Source: Maioricimonas rarisocia
Lineage (GTDB): Bacteria; Planctomycetota; Planctomycetia; Planctomycetales; Planctomycetaceae
Assembly: GCF_007747795.1 (NCBI RefSeq)
Contig: NZ_CP036275.1
Span: 1,116,001 to 1,180,000 of the forward strand
Direction: 5' to 3'
DNA: 64,000 nt
Shown: positions 34,811-42,874 of the stretch, piece by piece
Numbering within the stretch: the first letter of the stretch is position 1
How the letters are laid out: every line of letters starts with the position of its first letter
Notes under the pieces: model-generated
What the model was told of the DNA's origin: nothing
Database searches by the model: none
The model's input: the letters and a program-made list of their open reading frames with translations, nothing else
Program-made: the position numbers and the translations under genes

Positions 34811-36319
34811 ATGATGTCGCTGAGTCCTGTCCACCGCCGCTGGTTCTTCGTCTGTGCTGTTCTCGCACTCTCGTCTCTTTCCACACTGCAGGCCGATGAC
34901 TGGCCGCAGTTTCGCGGTCCGAACTGCACCGGCATTTCCACCGGCACGGCACCGCTTCCGGTCGAGTTCTCGCCGACGAAGAACCTCAAATGGTCGGTCG
35001 ATGTGGGTGAAGGCGTCGGCGGTGCGGTCGTTGCGGACGGTCGTGTGTTCGTTAACGGCATGACCGGGCCCGAGACCGTCAGCCTGTTCGCGTTCGATGC
35101 CGCTTCGGGCAAACCGCTCTGGCGACGCGACTGGGAGACCGGGCCGCTGCCGGAGATCCACAAGACGAACAGCCAGGCGAGTTCGACGCCGGCGGCCGAT
35201 GCCGATCGGGTCTACTTCTACTTCACCACGCTCGGACTGCTGACGGTCGACGCAAAAACGGGCGAAGACGTCTGGAAGCAGGAGCTGCCGGAGCCGTTCT
35301 TTGTGTTCAAGTGGGGGCCGGGCATGTCGCCGGTCCTCTACGGCGACATGGTCCTGTTCGTGCAGGACGATGATCTGTTTCCCGCGATGTACGCCTTTGA
35401 TCGTGCGACGGGTGAACTGCGTTGGAAGGACGACCGGCTCGACATGGCGGTCAACTACTCGCATCCGGTCATCTGCACCGTCGACGGTCGGGACGACATC
35501 GTCGTCGGCGGAACGGGCATGCTGATCGGCTATGACCCGCAGACCGGCAACCGCCGCTGGAAAGCCCGCGTCCTGCTGCGGAACATCAAGACAACGCCGG
35601 TCTGTCTCGACGGCATCATCTACGTCTCGATCCAGAGTGGCGGCATTGCCAACCAGTGGCTCGTGTCGGTCGATCAGGCGACGACCGGCAACAGCGACGG
35701 CAAACTGCATCGCGAAGAGGTTCAGGCGTTCGTCGGCGAATTTCCGGTGCCGGAAGCGTTCTTCGAGAAGACGTTCGGTCGCGGCGACCTCAACGGCGAC
35801 GGCTTCCTCGAAGGGAAGGAGCTGGACGTCGCGTTTCTGCATCCGGACAACTTCGCCGGGGCCAGCTTCGAGGAACTGGGCGAGAAGGCGGCCGACGAGT
35901 ACGTGATGGCCGTCCGCGGCGGTGGAGAAGGGGACGTGACCGACTCGCATCTGCTCTGGAAGCACCGCACGAAGTACACCGATCACATCGTCTCGCCGTA
36001 CGTATCGGACGATCGCATGCTGCTCGTCAAAGGGGGAGGCATCGGGACGGCCTTCGAAACAGAGCAGGGAACCGCACTGGGAGGGCCGCGACGGATCGGC
36101 AACGGCGGCGAGTACTTCGCTTCGCCGGTCAGCGGCGACGGCAAGATCTACGTCGCGGGTGAGAACGGCAACATTGTCGTGATGCGTGATGCGGACGGCT
36201 TCGAGACGCTGGCGGTCAACGACGTCGGCGACAGCGTGATCTCCACGCCCGCCATAGCGGACGGGGCCCTGTTCGTGCGGACTCGCTACAAGCTGATGGC
36301 ATTCGCCGTGACGGAGTAA
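34811..36319 (+). CDS. PQQ-like beta-propeller protein with EF-hand insertion
   Basis: 502 residues from the ATG at 34811 (GGGGAAAGCGA upstream; a second ATG follows at once). Signal peptide MMSLSPVHRRWFFVCAVLALSSLSTLQA, then DDWPQFRGPNCTGIS, the usual PQQ-like start. Propeller blades include DAASGKPLWRRDWE, DAKTGEDVWKQELP, DRATGELRWKDDRL and DPQTGNRRWKARV. Between blades, GRGDLNGDGFLEGKELDVAFL (near 322-342) forms an EF-hand-type calcium loop with Asp-x-Asn-x-Asp spacing. Probably exported and calcium-binding. No dehydrogenase residues are seen. Confidence 0.88.
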   Translation: MMSLSPVHRRWFFVCAVLALSSLSTLQADDWPQFRGPNCTGISTGTAPLPVEFSPTKNLKWSVDVGEGVGGAVVADGRVFVNGMTGPETVSLFAFDAASGKPLWRRDWETGPLPEIHKTNSQASSTPAADADRVYFYFTTLGLLTVDAKTGEDVWKQELPEPFFVFKWGPGMSPVLYGDMVLFVQDDDLFPAMYAFDRATGELRWKDDRLDMAVNYSHPVICTVDGRDDIVVGGTGMLIGYDPQTGNRRWKARVLLRNIKTTPVCLDGIIYVSIQSGGIANQWLVSVDQATTGNSDGKLHREEVQAFVGEFPVPEAFFEKTFGRGDLNGDGFLEGKELDVAFLHPDNFAGASFEELGEKAADEYVMAVRGGGEGDVTDSHLLWKHRTKYTDHIVSPYVSDDRMLLVKGGGIGTAFETEQGTALGGPRRIGNGGEYFASPVSGDGKIYVAGENGNIVVMRDADGFETLAVNDVGDSVISTPAIADGALFVRTRYKLMAFAVTE

Positions 36320-36685
36320 AGCCCATTTAAGGAAAGCCCACCGGCGGCGTCCGGTGGGCCGGGTTGATGGGGGAACCACGGAGGCACGGAGACACGGAGA
36401 AAGTCACAGAGGGGGCCGAAAACAGGGTGCCACGGCTCTGTGAGCCGTGCGAATTCGGGGCAAGGCATCCACTCCGGAGAGCCAGGTGGGGCAGACATTC
36501 CTGTCTGCCTTATTGTTGCGACAACAGTCGCCGGCACGTTTCTCTGTGAGACGATCGTGGCTTGTGAGGCCGCACACGACATCCTGTGGCTTCGTGGTCC
36601 TTTTCATGCGATCACTCGCTGGTGTGGGTTCATTGGATTCACCGGGGCATCGCTCGCGTTGCTCGCTCCTGCCCCGGCCACCCCT
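36293..36685 (+). repeat. Duplicated block, copy 1, containing the 3' end of the PQQ-like gene
   Basis: Direct duplicate of 36869-37260 (offset 576). It begins inside the last codons of the PQQ-like gene (LMAFAVTE stop) and continues through a CCCACCGG hairpin, a D-type repeat (36425-36603) with the GTGG palindrome (36486-36509), and a GATTCACCGGGGCATCGCTCG segment. Confidence 0.85.
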
Positions 36686-36718
36686 CGCTCACCCTTCGGT
36701 TGACGTGCTTCGCGGGAC

Positions 36719-36860
36719 GTAGGGTGCTGTCGCCGGAGGCGACGCACCAATCGCAGACTGGAGGTGTGCGACACGCCGGTGGTGCGTCACGGGCGTTCCG
36801 GCTGGGGCCGCATTGACCGTCGACGGACGTCCAGGTGTCATTCGCCGTGACACACCCTAC
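36719..36860 (+). repeat. Head-to-head GTAG REP pair (142 bp)
   Basis: Left end GTAGGGTGCTGTCGCC with a GGCGACGCACC arm; right end GCCGTGACACACCCTAC preceded by a GGTGCGTCACGG arm. The ends are inverted repeats and each half can fold, as in REPIN/BIME elements. Same length as the copies at 55531 and 57443. It lies between the two copies of the local duplication. Confidence 0.85.
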
Positions 36861-36868
36861 TGCTGGTC

Positions 36869-37260
36869 CTGATGACGTTCGAGGTGACGGAGTGAAGCCC
36901 ATTCAAGGAAAGCCGACCGGCGGCGTCTGGGGGGGGGCGGTCGATGGGGAACCACGGAGGCACTGAGACACGGAGAAAGTCACAGAGGGGCCGAAAACAG
37001 GGTGCCACGGCTCTGTGAGCCGTGCGAATTCGGGGCAAGGCATCCACTCCGGAGAGCCAGGTGGGGCAGACATTCCTGTCTGCCTTATTGTTGCGACAAC
37101 AGTCGCCGGCAGGTTTCTCTGTGAGACGATCGTGGCTTGTGAGGCCGCACACGACATCCTGTGTCTCCGTGGTCCTTTTCATGCGATCACTCGCTGGTGT
37201 GGGTTCATTGGATTCACCGGGGCATCGCTCGCGTTGCTCGCTCCTGCCCCGGCCACCCTC
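36869..37260 (+). repeat. Duplicated block, copy 2
   Basis: Near-identical to 36293-36685. The duplicated gene tail reads LMTFEVTE followed by a stop, although no upstream coding sequence is present. D-type repeat at 37000-37174 and GTGG palindrome at 37061-37084. Confidence 0.85.
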
Positions 37261-37404
37261 CGAGCGTCCTTCCCTCACCTCTCACTCCAATTGGCCCGCT
37301 GCTCACTTTGCCAGCCCCTGCCCAAGAAGTAGCATGCGTGATCGGAAATCCCCCGCGCAGAAGGGCTGCCGGGGTACAGGGGAAGCAGGCAGGGAGACGC
37401 TGGC

Positions 37405-40122
37405 ATGGCGGCACACACTTCGGCGAAGCAGGGACAGGCGGCAGGGACGCGACGGACGTTTCGCGACCGCATCAGCCGGCTGACGCACCATCAGGCCTGT
37501 CGACTGCTGGGCGACGAGGGCGAACACCTGCTCGCCGGCTCTTACGGCTGCGAGATCGATCCCGATGAAGACGTCTACGTCGGCAGCGATCTTTTTCGCG
37601 TGCGCGTGGGCATCTTCGGAGACCCCGATCGCCGGGCCAATGTCATCCTCAGCCAGACTCCCGGCCGGAAGAAGGATCTGCAGATCGAATGCGACTTCTG
37701 TGAAGGATCCTGTGAGCACGCCGCGTCGGCACTGCAGTTTCTGCTCGAAGAGAAACTGACCCTGGGGCTATCGGCTCCGCCGGACGAAGCCGTCCCGCTC
37801 GAACTGCTGACCGAAGAAGAACTGCATCAGCGGGCACTCGCCGAACGTCAGGAGCGGGCCGCCAGCGAGAAGATGACGCTGCGTGCCTGCGATCCGCAGT
37901 CCCCCTGGGGCGACTACGTGCTGACGAGCCACAATTCGGGCCGCAGCTACCGCGTGGCCGTGCATGGTGAAGAGCCGGGGACCTGCTACTGTTCGTGCCC
38001 CGACTTCCGCACGAATCAGCTGGGGACCTGCAAGCACATCCTGCACGCCCTGGAGAAGATCCGGAAGCGGTTTCCGAAGAAGGCACTGGAGCAGCCGTTT
38101 CAGCGGACCTGCGTCGAGGCCTGGATGGATTACTCGGCAGATGGCGGTGTGCGGTTCAACCTGCCGGATGATGCCAGTGCGAAGGTCACCAGGCTCGTCA
38201 ACGAAACAGCATCGGAGCCGCTGCAGGATGCGCGAGAGGTCGTGCGGCTCGTCAGCCGGATGGAGCGATCCGGCCACGAGGTGCTCGTGTATCCCGACGT
38301 TGAGGAGTGGATCGATCGCAGCCTGATGCAGCAGCAGTTGCGGGAGGCGACCGACGAACTCCGCCGCGATCCTGAGAATCATCCGCTTCGCAGTCAGCTC
38401 CTCGATGCGGAGCTGCTTCCGTATCAGTTGGACGGAATCGCGTTTGCCGTTGGGGCCGGGCGGGCGATTCTCGCCGACGACATGGGGCTGGGAAAAACGA
38501 TCCAGGGGATTGGCGTCGCCGAGCTGTTCGCGCAGCTGGCGGGAATCGAGCGGGTGCTGGTCGTCTGCCCGGCGTCGCTGAAGAGCCAGTGGCGGGACGA
38601 GATCGAACGGTTTTCGGATCGCTCGGCACAGGTGGTTCTGGGACGGGCCGACGAACGCGCGACACAGTATGCCGCCGGTGCCTTCTTTACGATCTGCAAC
38701 TACGAGCAGGTGCTGCGCGATCTTCCGGACGTCGAGAAGGTCGACTGGGACCTGATCATTCTGGACGAAGCGCAGCGGATCAAGAACTGGGAGTCGAAGA
38801 CGTCGCAGGTCATTCGGGCGCTGCAGAGTCGGTTCGCGCTGGTTCTGACCGGCACCCCGATGGAGAACCGCCTCGACGAGCTGTTCACAGTGGTGAAGTT
38901 CGTTGACGACCGGCTGCTGGGGCCGGCGTACCGGTTCTTTCACAAGCATCGCGTCGTCGACGATAACGGTCGCGTGCAGGGATACCGTCATCTCGACGAA
39001 CTGCGCCAGCAGCTCAAATCGATTCTGTTGCGACGGACCCGCGGCGAAGTCGTTCGCCAGCTTCCCGAACGAACGACCACGCTCGTGAAGATCAAGCCGA
39101 CGCAGGAGCAGGCCGCGATTCACGCGACGCACATGCATACCGTCGCGAAGATCGTCGGCAAACCGTACCTGACCGAAATGGATCTGCTGCGGCTGCAGAA
39201 GGCCCTGCTGATGTGCCGCATGGCGGCCGACAGCACGTTCCTCGTGGAAAAGGAAGAGCCGGGCTTCAGTTCGAAGCTCGATCGTCTGGAAGAATTGCTG
39301 ACCGATCTGTCCGAACAGCAGGACCGCAAGATCGTGCTGTTCAGCGAGTGGCGGCGGATGCTCGATCAGATCGAACCGCTGCTCGAACGGATCGGCATGG
39401 AGTACGTGCGGCTGGACGGAAGCGTGCCGCAGAAGAAACGATCCGGTCTGGTCCACCGCTTCCAGGAAGATCCCGACTGCCGGGTGATTCTGATGACGAA
39501 CGCCGGCAGCACGGGATTGAATCTGCAGGCGGCCAACACGGTGATCAACGTCGATCTGCCGTGGAACCCCGCGGTGCTCGAACAGCGGATTGCCCGTGCT
39601 CATCGCATGGGGCAGGAAAACCCGGTGCATGTCTACCTGCTGGTAACCGAGGAGACGATCGAAGAAAACCTGCTTTCAACGCTGGCCGCCAAGCAGGAAC
39701 TGGCGACCGCCGCCCTCGACATGGAGAGTGATCTCGACGAGGTACAGATCCGCGGCGGCATGGAAGAACTTCGCCGCCGTGTCGAGCGACTGATTGGCGA
39801 GACGCCGAAGACCCAGGTCGATGCGGCCAGTGCCGAGGCGGCGGTGCAGGAGGCGGAACAGGTCCGGCAGCGCCGCGAGCGGGTTGCTTCGGCCGGTGGG
39901 CAGTTGCTGGGAGCGGCTGTGCAACTGGTGGGCGAACTGGTGTCGCAGAAGGGACGGCCGGAGCCGGATGCCGATATGGTTCAGCAGGTCCGCAAGGGAC
40001 TTTCGGAGTCGGTCGAGCGTGATGAAGCGGGCCGGCCGCAGCTCCGGTTCACCTGGCCGGACGACGACGCACTCGATGAATTCGCCACGTCACTGGCGCG
40101 GCTGATGGTGACGAAGGCGTGA
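37405..40122 (+). CDS. SNF2-family helicase with two SWIM-type zinc fingers
   Basis: 905 residues. Two zinc-finger motifs precede the motor: C96-x2-C99-x3-C103-x-H105, and a canonical SWIM C194-x-C196 (and C198) ... C209-x-H211. The SNF2 ATPase has Walker A D359-M-G-L-G-K-T, the DEAQ box at 454, and a helicase C domain (VLFSEWRRMLDQIEPLLERI, TNAGSTGLNLQAANTVINVD, EQRIARAHRMGQ). These proteins move along double-stranded DNA or remodel nucleoprotein. GGGAGACGCTGGC precedes the ATG. No restriction or defence genes are adjacent. Confidence 0.93.
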   Translation: MAAHTSAKQGQAAGTRRTFRDRISRLTHHQACRLLGDEGEHLLAGSYGCEIDPDEDVYVGSDLFRVRVGIFGDPDRRANVILSQTPGRKKDLQIECDFCEGSCEHAASALQFLLEEKLTLGLSAPPDEAVPLELLTEEELHQRALAERQERAASEKMTLRACDPQSPWGDYVLTSHNSGRSYRVAVHGEEPGTCYCSCPDFRTNQLGTCKHILHALEKIRKRFPKKALEQPFQRTCVEAWMDYSADGGVRFNLPDDASAKVTRLVNETASEPLQDAREVVRLVSRMERSGHEVLVYPDVEEWIDRSLMQQQLREATDELRRDPENHPLRSQLLDAELLPYQLDGIAFAVGAGRAILADDMGLGKTIQGIGVAELFAQLAGIERVLVVCPASLKSQWRDEIERFSDRSAQVVLGRADERATQYAAGAFFTICNYEQVLRDLPDVEKVDWDLIILDEAQRIKNWESKTSQVIRALQSRFALVLTGTPMENRLDELFTVVKFVDDRLLGPAYRFFHKHRVVDDNGRVQGYRHLDELRQQLKSILLRRTRGEVVRQLPERTTTLVKIKPTQEQAAIHATHMHTVAKIVGKPYLTEMDLLRLQKALLMCRMAADSTFLVEKEEPGFSSKLDRLEELLTDLSEQQDRKIVLFSEWRRMLDQIEPLLERIGMEYVRLDGSVPQKKRSGLVHRFQEDPDCRVILMTNAGSTGLNLQAANTVINVDLPWNPAVLEQRIARAHRMGQENPVHVYLLVTEETIEENLLSTLAAKQELATAALDMESDLDEVQIRGGMEELRRRVERLIGETPKTQVDAASAEAAVQEAEQVRQRRERVASAGGQLLGAAVQLVGELVSQKGRPEPDADMVQQVRKGLSESVERDEAGRPQLRFTWPDDDALDEFATSLARLMVTKA

Positions 40123-40222
40123 GGCGTGAGGGACTACGCACGATAGCCCATCGGCGACAGGATGATGGGCAGCGGTGTGGAGCGGGTTTCGTTCGCGTGG
40201 GAACGGGGGAAGGTGCACAACC

Positions 40223-40311
40223 GGTAACGACCCGGATCACGGGGCGGCGGGAGTTGACGTTGATTTCGATTTCGGCGTGAATCGTTACTCCGGTTCACGC
40301 GATGGTTCGGC
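40223..40311 (-). repeat. attC-like repeat c
   Basis: On the minus strand it starts GCCGAACCATCGCGTGAACC (first seven bases match RYYYAAC at six) and ends CCCCGTGATCCGGGTCGTTA. The arms are imperfect inverted repeats. About 89 bp, directly following the gene at 40339-40875. It is the weakest of the three copies but aligns with repeats a and b in the same position relative to its gene. Confidence 0.5.
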
Positions 40312-40338
40312 CTGTCTCCGGGAACCGGAAGCGATCTC

Positions 40339-40875
40339 TTACGGTCGGTCGGAGCGGCGGGGCTTTCCGGGCGGCGGACCGATCAATACGGCAACGTAGG
40401 CCATCCCTTCTGCCGACGTGTAATAGTCGACTGCCGAAATCGCGCGGCTCCCCGGCTCATCCTTCAGTAAGACCGTCGCAAAGGCGCCGCCGGGGGTCCA
40501 TCCGCTAAGGTGTACTTTGATGCGGCCCGTAGCCCGATCAGGAATATCTGCGCCTACGGGACAATGGAGTGTATTGGCCAGTTTTCCCCCATCCCACACA
40601 TCAGTGGCTTCAAGGGGGGAAGGATCCAGAAGCACCCATGTGGTCACGGCGGTGAACCTGGCCTGCCCGCGTTTCTTGAGATCCTCAGCAATCCAGGACT
40701 CGACGACGGGTCGCTCCTTCTCGAGACCCGCCGGGTCGGTGGGCATGATGAGCTTGACGTAAACCTGATTGAATTCTGGTTGGGCACCGTTCTTCGGTGT
40801 CGGCTCCTGCGCTTCCACTGCGTAGGGAACCAGAGTGAGCGTGCTGACGATTAAGGCCAGGAAGTGCCGAGTCAT
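40339..40875 (-). CDS. Small secreted protein, cassette gene 3
   Basis: 178 residues: signal peptide MTRHFLALIVSTLTLVPYAVEA, then a polar mature domain (FNQVYVKLIMPTDPAGLEKERPVVESWI, TTWVLLDPSPLEATDVWDGGKL, YYTSAEGMAYVAVLIGPPPG). AAGGAG lies 6 bases before the ATG. No domain recognised. It is the last of three same-strand small genes separated by attC-like repeats. Confidence 0.7.
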   Translation of the reverse strand: MTRHFLALIVSTLTLVPYAVEAQEPTPKNGAQPEFNQVYVKLIMPTDPAGLEKERPVVESWIAEDLKKRGQARFTAVTTWVLLDPSPLEATDVWDGGKLANTLHCPVGADIPDRATGRIKVHLSGWTPGGAFATVLLKDEPGSRAISAVDYYTSAEGMAYVAVLIGPPPGKPRRSDRP

Positions 40876-40904
40876 AACGCACTCCTTGAGTGATGCCTAC
40901 TGTG

Positions 40905-40997
40905 GCCAAACGTCACCGATGACGGGGCGGCGACGATTGATTCTCCATTGGAAACACGCCCGACTTCGCCGCTCCCGTGCATCGTATTGCTCGTCGG
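40905..40997 (-). repeat. attC-like repeat a
   Basis: About 93 bp directly after the gene at 41000-41425. Its two arms, CGATGCACGGGAGCGGCG and (reverse complement) CGATGACGGGGCGGCG, pair along 16 positions with two unpaired bases, C and A, on one arm only, as in attC hairpins with extrahelical bases. The end nearest the next gene is GTTTGGC on the minus strand, one mismatch from GTTRRRY. Shares GCGGCGAAGTCGGGCG with repeat b. Confidence 0.65.
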
Positions 40998-40999
40998 AT

Positions 41000-41425
41000 T
41001 CAGTTTGTGTTTGTGGGCTTCGGTGCGCTCGGAGGAATTCGTTGTTCGATCCGACCAAGCGTGTCGTATGGACGGCTGTCACGGAACACTGTGCCGTCTG
41101 GAAGCAAGTGCTCCTGGACAATGTAGTTCTCGTAGATAGTCATCGTTGACTGCGCACCGTACTCATCTCCTACGTGCCAACCGCCGAAGCTGCCATCGCT
41201 GTTCGCGGGAAAGGTCGCGTCGCAATAGTGCACTGTCGTAACGTGCTCGAAGAGGACCTTGCCGAGAACCGGATGATCGAACTGATTGTTCGTCGTCGCT
41301 TTGTCGCGCCCTTCCGCAATCGGAACAGTCGATGGCGAGTTGTTTGGTGCTTGTGCGAGGACGAATCCGGCGATACTTGCGAAGGCAACGGCGAGAATCG
41401 CAAACGTGGCGATGAGAGATTTCAT
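41000..41425 (-). CDS. Small secreted protein, cassette gene 2
   Basis: 141 residues from the ATG at 41425, which follows AAAGGAGTGATTGCA and starts a signal peptide (MKSLIATFAILAVAFASIA, cleavage near VLAQA). The mature part is polar (FDHPVLGKVLFEHVTTVHYCDATF, GGWHVGDEYGAQSTMTIYENY). No known family. The frame extends upstream through the neighbouring repeat (reading MHPSGEVGRF), which is not coding. Base composition is visibly less GC-rich than flanking genes. Confidence 0.75.
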   Translation of the reverse strand: MKSLIATFAILAVAFASIAGFVLAQAPNNSPSTVPIAEGRDKATTNNQFDHPVLGKVLFEHVTTVHYCDATFPANSDGSFGGWHVGDEYGAQSTMTIYENYIVQEHLLPDGTVFRDSRPYDTLGRIEQRIPPSAPKPTNTN

Positions 41426-41462
41426 TGCAATCACTCCTTTGATTGTTGATGCCAGGTTTTCC

Positions 41463-41550
41463 GACGAACGGCACGCATCACCGGGCGTCGACGAGTGACT
41501 ATCCATTTGAAAACGCCCGACTTCGCCGCTCGGGTGCATTGGATTGTTAT
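41463..41550 (-). repeat. attC-like repeat b
   Basis: About 88 bp between cassette genes 1 and 2. It starts ATAACAATCCAATGCACCCG on the minus strand, where TAA is also the stop codon of the preceding gene, as is common in integron cassettes. It ends GCCCGGTGATGCGTGCCGTT. Arms ATGCACCC and (reverse complement) ATCACCGGG pair imperfectly. Confidence 0.6.
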
Positions 41551-41786
41551 CTGGGGGCATTTCTTTCGGCTTGTTCGGTGCCGGACGACATCAGCAACGA
41601 CCCAATCACGGCGATCAGCCCGTGCAGAATCAAAGCAATACCGGCACCAAGGAACCCGGCCCACATTACGGATGTTGAGCCGCCCATCGAGAAACCGATA
41701 ACCGCCAACACGATGCCGATCAAGAGTGTTGCAATCGCCAAGTTTCGGTAAGTCAGTGGTGAGCTTGACAGTGTATCCATTTGCAT
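41547..41786 (-). CDS. Small two-span membrane protein, cassette gene 1
   Basis: 79 residues from the ATG at 41786 (alternative ATG at 41780; a TTG at 41813 is unlikely). Two hydrophobic helices: LAIATLLIGIVLAVIGF and GFLGAGIALILHGLIAVIG. The stop codon overlaps the TAAC of the following attC-like repeat. No family recognised. More AT-rich than the surrounding genes. Confidence 0.65.
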   Translation of the reverse strand: MQMDTLSSSPLTYRNLAIATLLIGIVLAVIGFSMGGSTSVMWAGFLGAGIALILHGLIAVIGSLLMSSGTEQAERNAPR

Positions 41787-42874
41787 CGCTTCTGAATGAG
41801 TGGGCTGAGTCAACTCGTTGGTCCCGTCGCTACAGCGGCAATGGTGGGTTACGAATTACCTCTGCGTGTCCTTGTGGCACGGGTTCCGGCCACACTTGAA
41901 GCACAGAAATCAGCGACCTGCTTCGTTGCCAAATAACCTGTTTATCTCTCAATGATTCCTATCGAGAGTACTTCCCGCAGGTATGGTGGTCAATCTCAAT
42001 TATGGGAAGGAGATACGTCGAATCCGTTGCGCGAAGTCACCGGGCGATTCTTGCGCGGCACACTGTGGAGACGAAACTCCTCGAACAGTAGCGGGCGGCC
42101 TTTGAAGTCCGCCGCCTGGCCAGACGAACCGGGCAGACCTGTTGCCGCCGGGTCGAGGAGTGTCTGCCGGGTGCCACGGCTCTGTGAGACATGCGAACTC
42201 GGGGTACAGCATCCACCCCGGAAAGCCAGGTGGGGCAGACATTCCTGTCTGCCTTTTTGTTGTGATAACAGTCGCCGGGAAGTTTCGCTGTGGAACGATC
42301 GTGGCTTCTGAGGCCGCACACGACATCCTGTGGCTTCGCCATCCAGGCACGTCCTGTGTCCGGGCCAGCCGCAGATAAACGTGCAGAGGTAGGCTGGGAC
42401 TGGTCCCGGCACGATGGCTCAAGGCCGGGTTGATGGGGAACCACGGAGTTGTCATGACAGTGCGTCGCCCCGGAGGATGAAAATCATCGCGGGGTGCCAT
42501 GGCCTCGCCGCGCATCGGAGTGGCCATGCGGCATGCCTGCCCTTTGAGGCAAGCATGAACGTCGAACGACGTTCGCACTGCTGGACAAAGCCAGCAGTGG
42601 CACCCATGGAGCCCCCGGAACGTTTTCCAAGGTCGCGGCCGCCTATTTCATAGGAGGCACGGAGACACGGAGGAATTCCCAGAGGGGCCGTGGGCTGAGT
42701 GCCATGGCTCTGTGAGCCGTGCGAACGATGTTCGACACGCATTCTGCGTTCCGTGCCAGAGCACGCCAGCCGCCATCAGTCTTGAGCCGGCATTTGCCGG
42801 CCGGTAGCCTGAAAGGCTCGGCGGGTCGTTGACGCCAGTCTCCCGGAACCTCGTCCAGCAAAGGGCCGCAGTCG
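41787..42874. repeat. Intergenic region; repeats in its right two thirds
   Basis: 41787-42000 is relatively AT-rich with no gene or clear repeat; any recombination site upstream of the cassettes would lie here, but none was recognised. 42170-42360 is a D-type repeat with the GTGG palindrome (42230-42253). An intact GGGACTGGTCCC palindrome lies near 42395. 42435-42621 is a complete plus-orientation C-type repeat. A CCGGCATTTGCCGG palindrome lies near 42786. Confidence 0.7.

Noticed and set aside
40275-40300. GCGTGAA/TTCACGC hairpin as a terminator for the cassette gene
   Set aside because: No T run follows on the minus strand, and the hairpin is inside attC-like repeat c, which explains it better.
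41428-41560. N-terminal extension of cassette gene 2 (MHPSGEVGRF...)
   Set aside because: The extension is the translation of attC-like repeat b; the strong AAAGGAG and signal peptide place the start at 41425.
41800-41890. A fourth attC-like site upstream of cassette gene 1
   Set aside because: TAACCC and GTTGAC motifs are present but the sequence between does not fold like the other three and shares no block with them.
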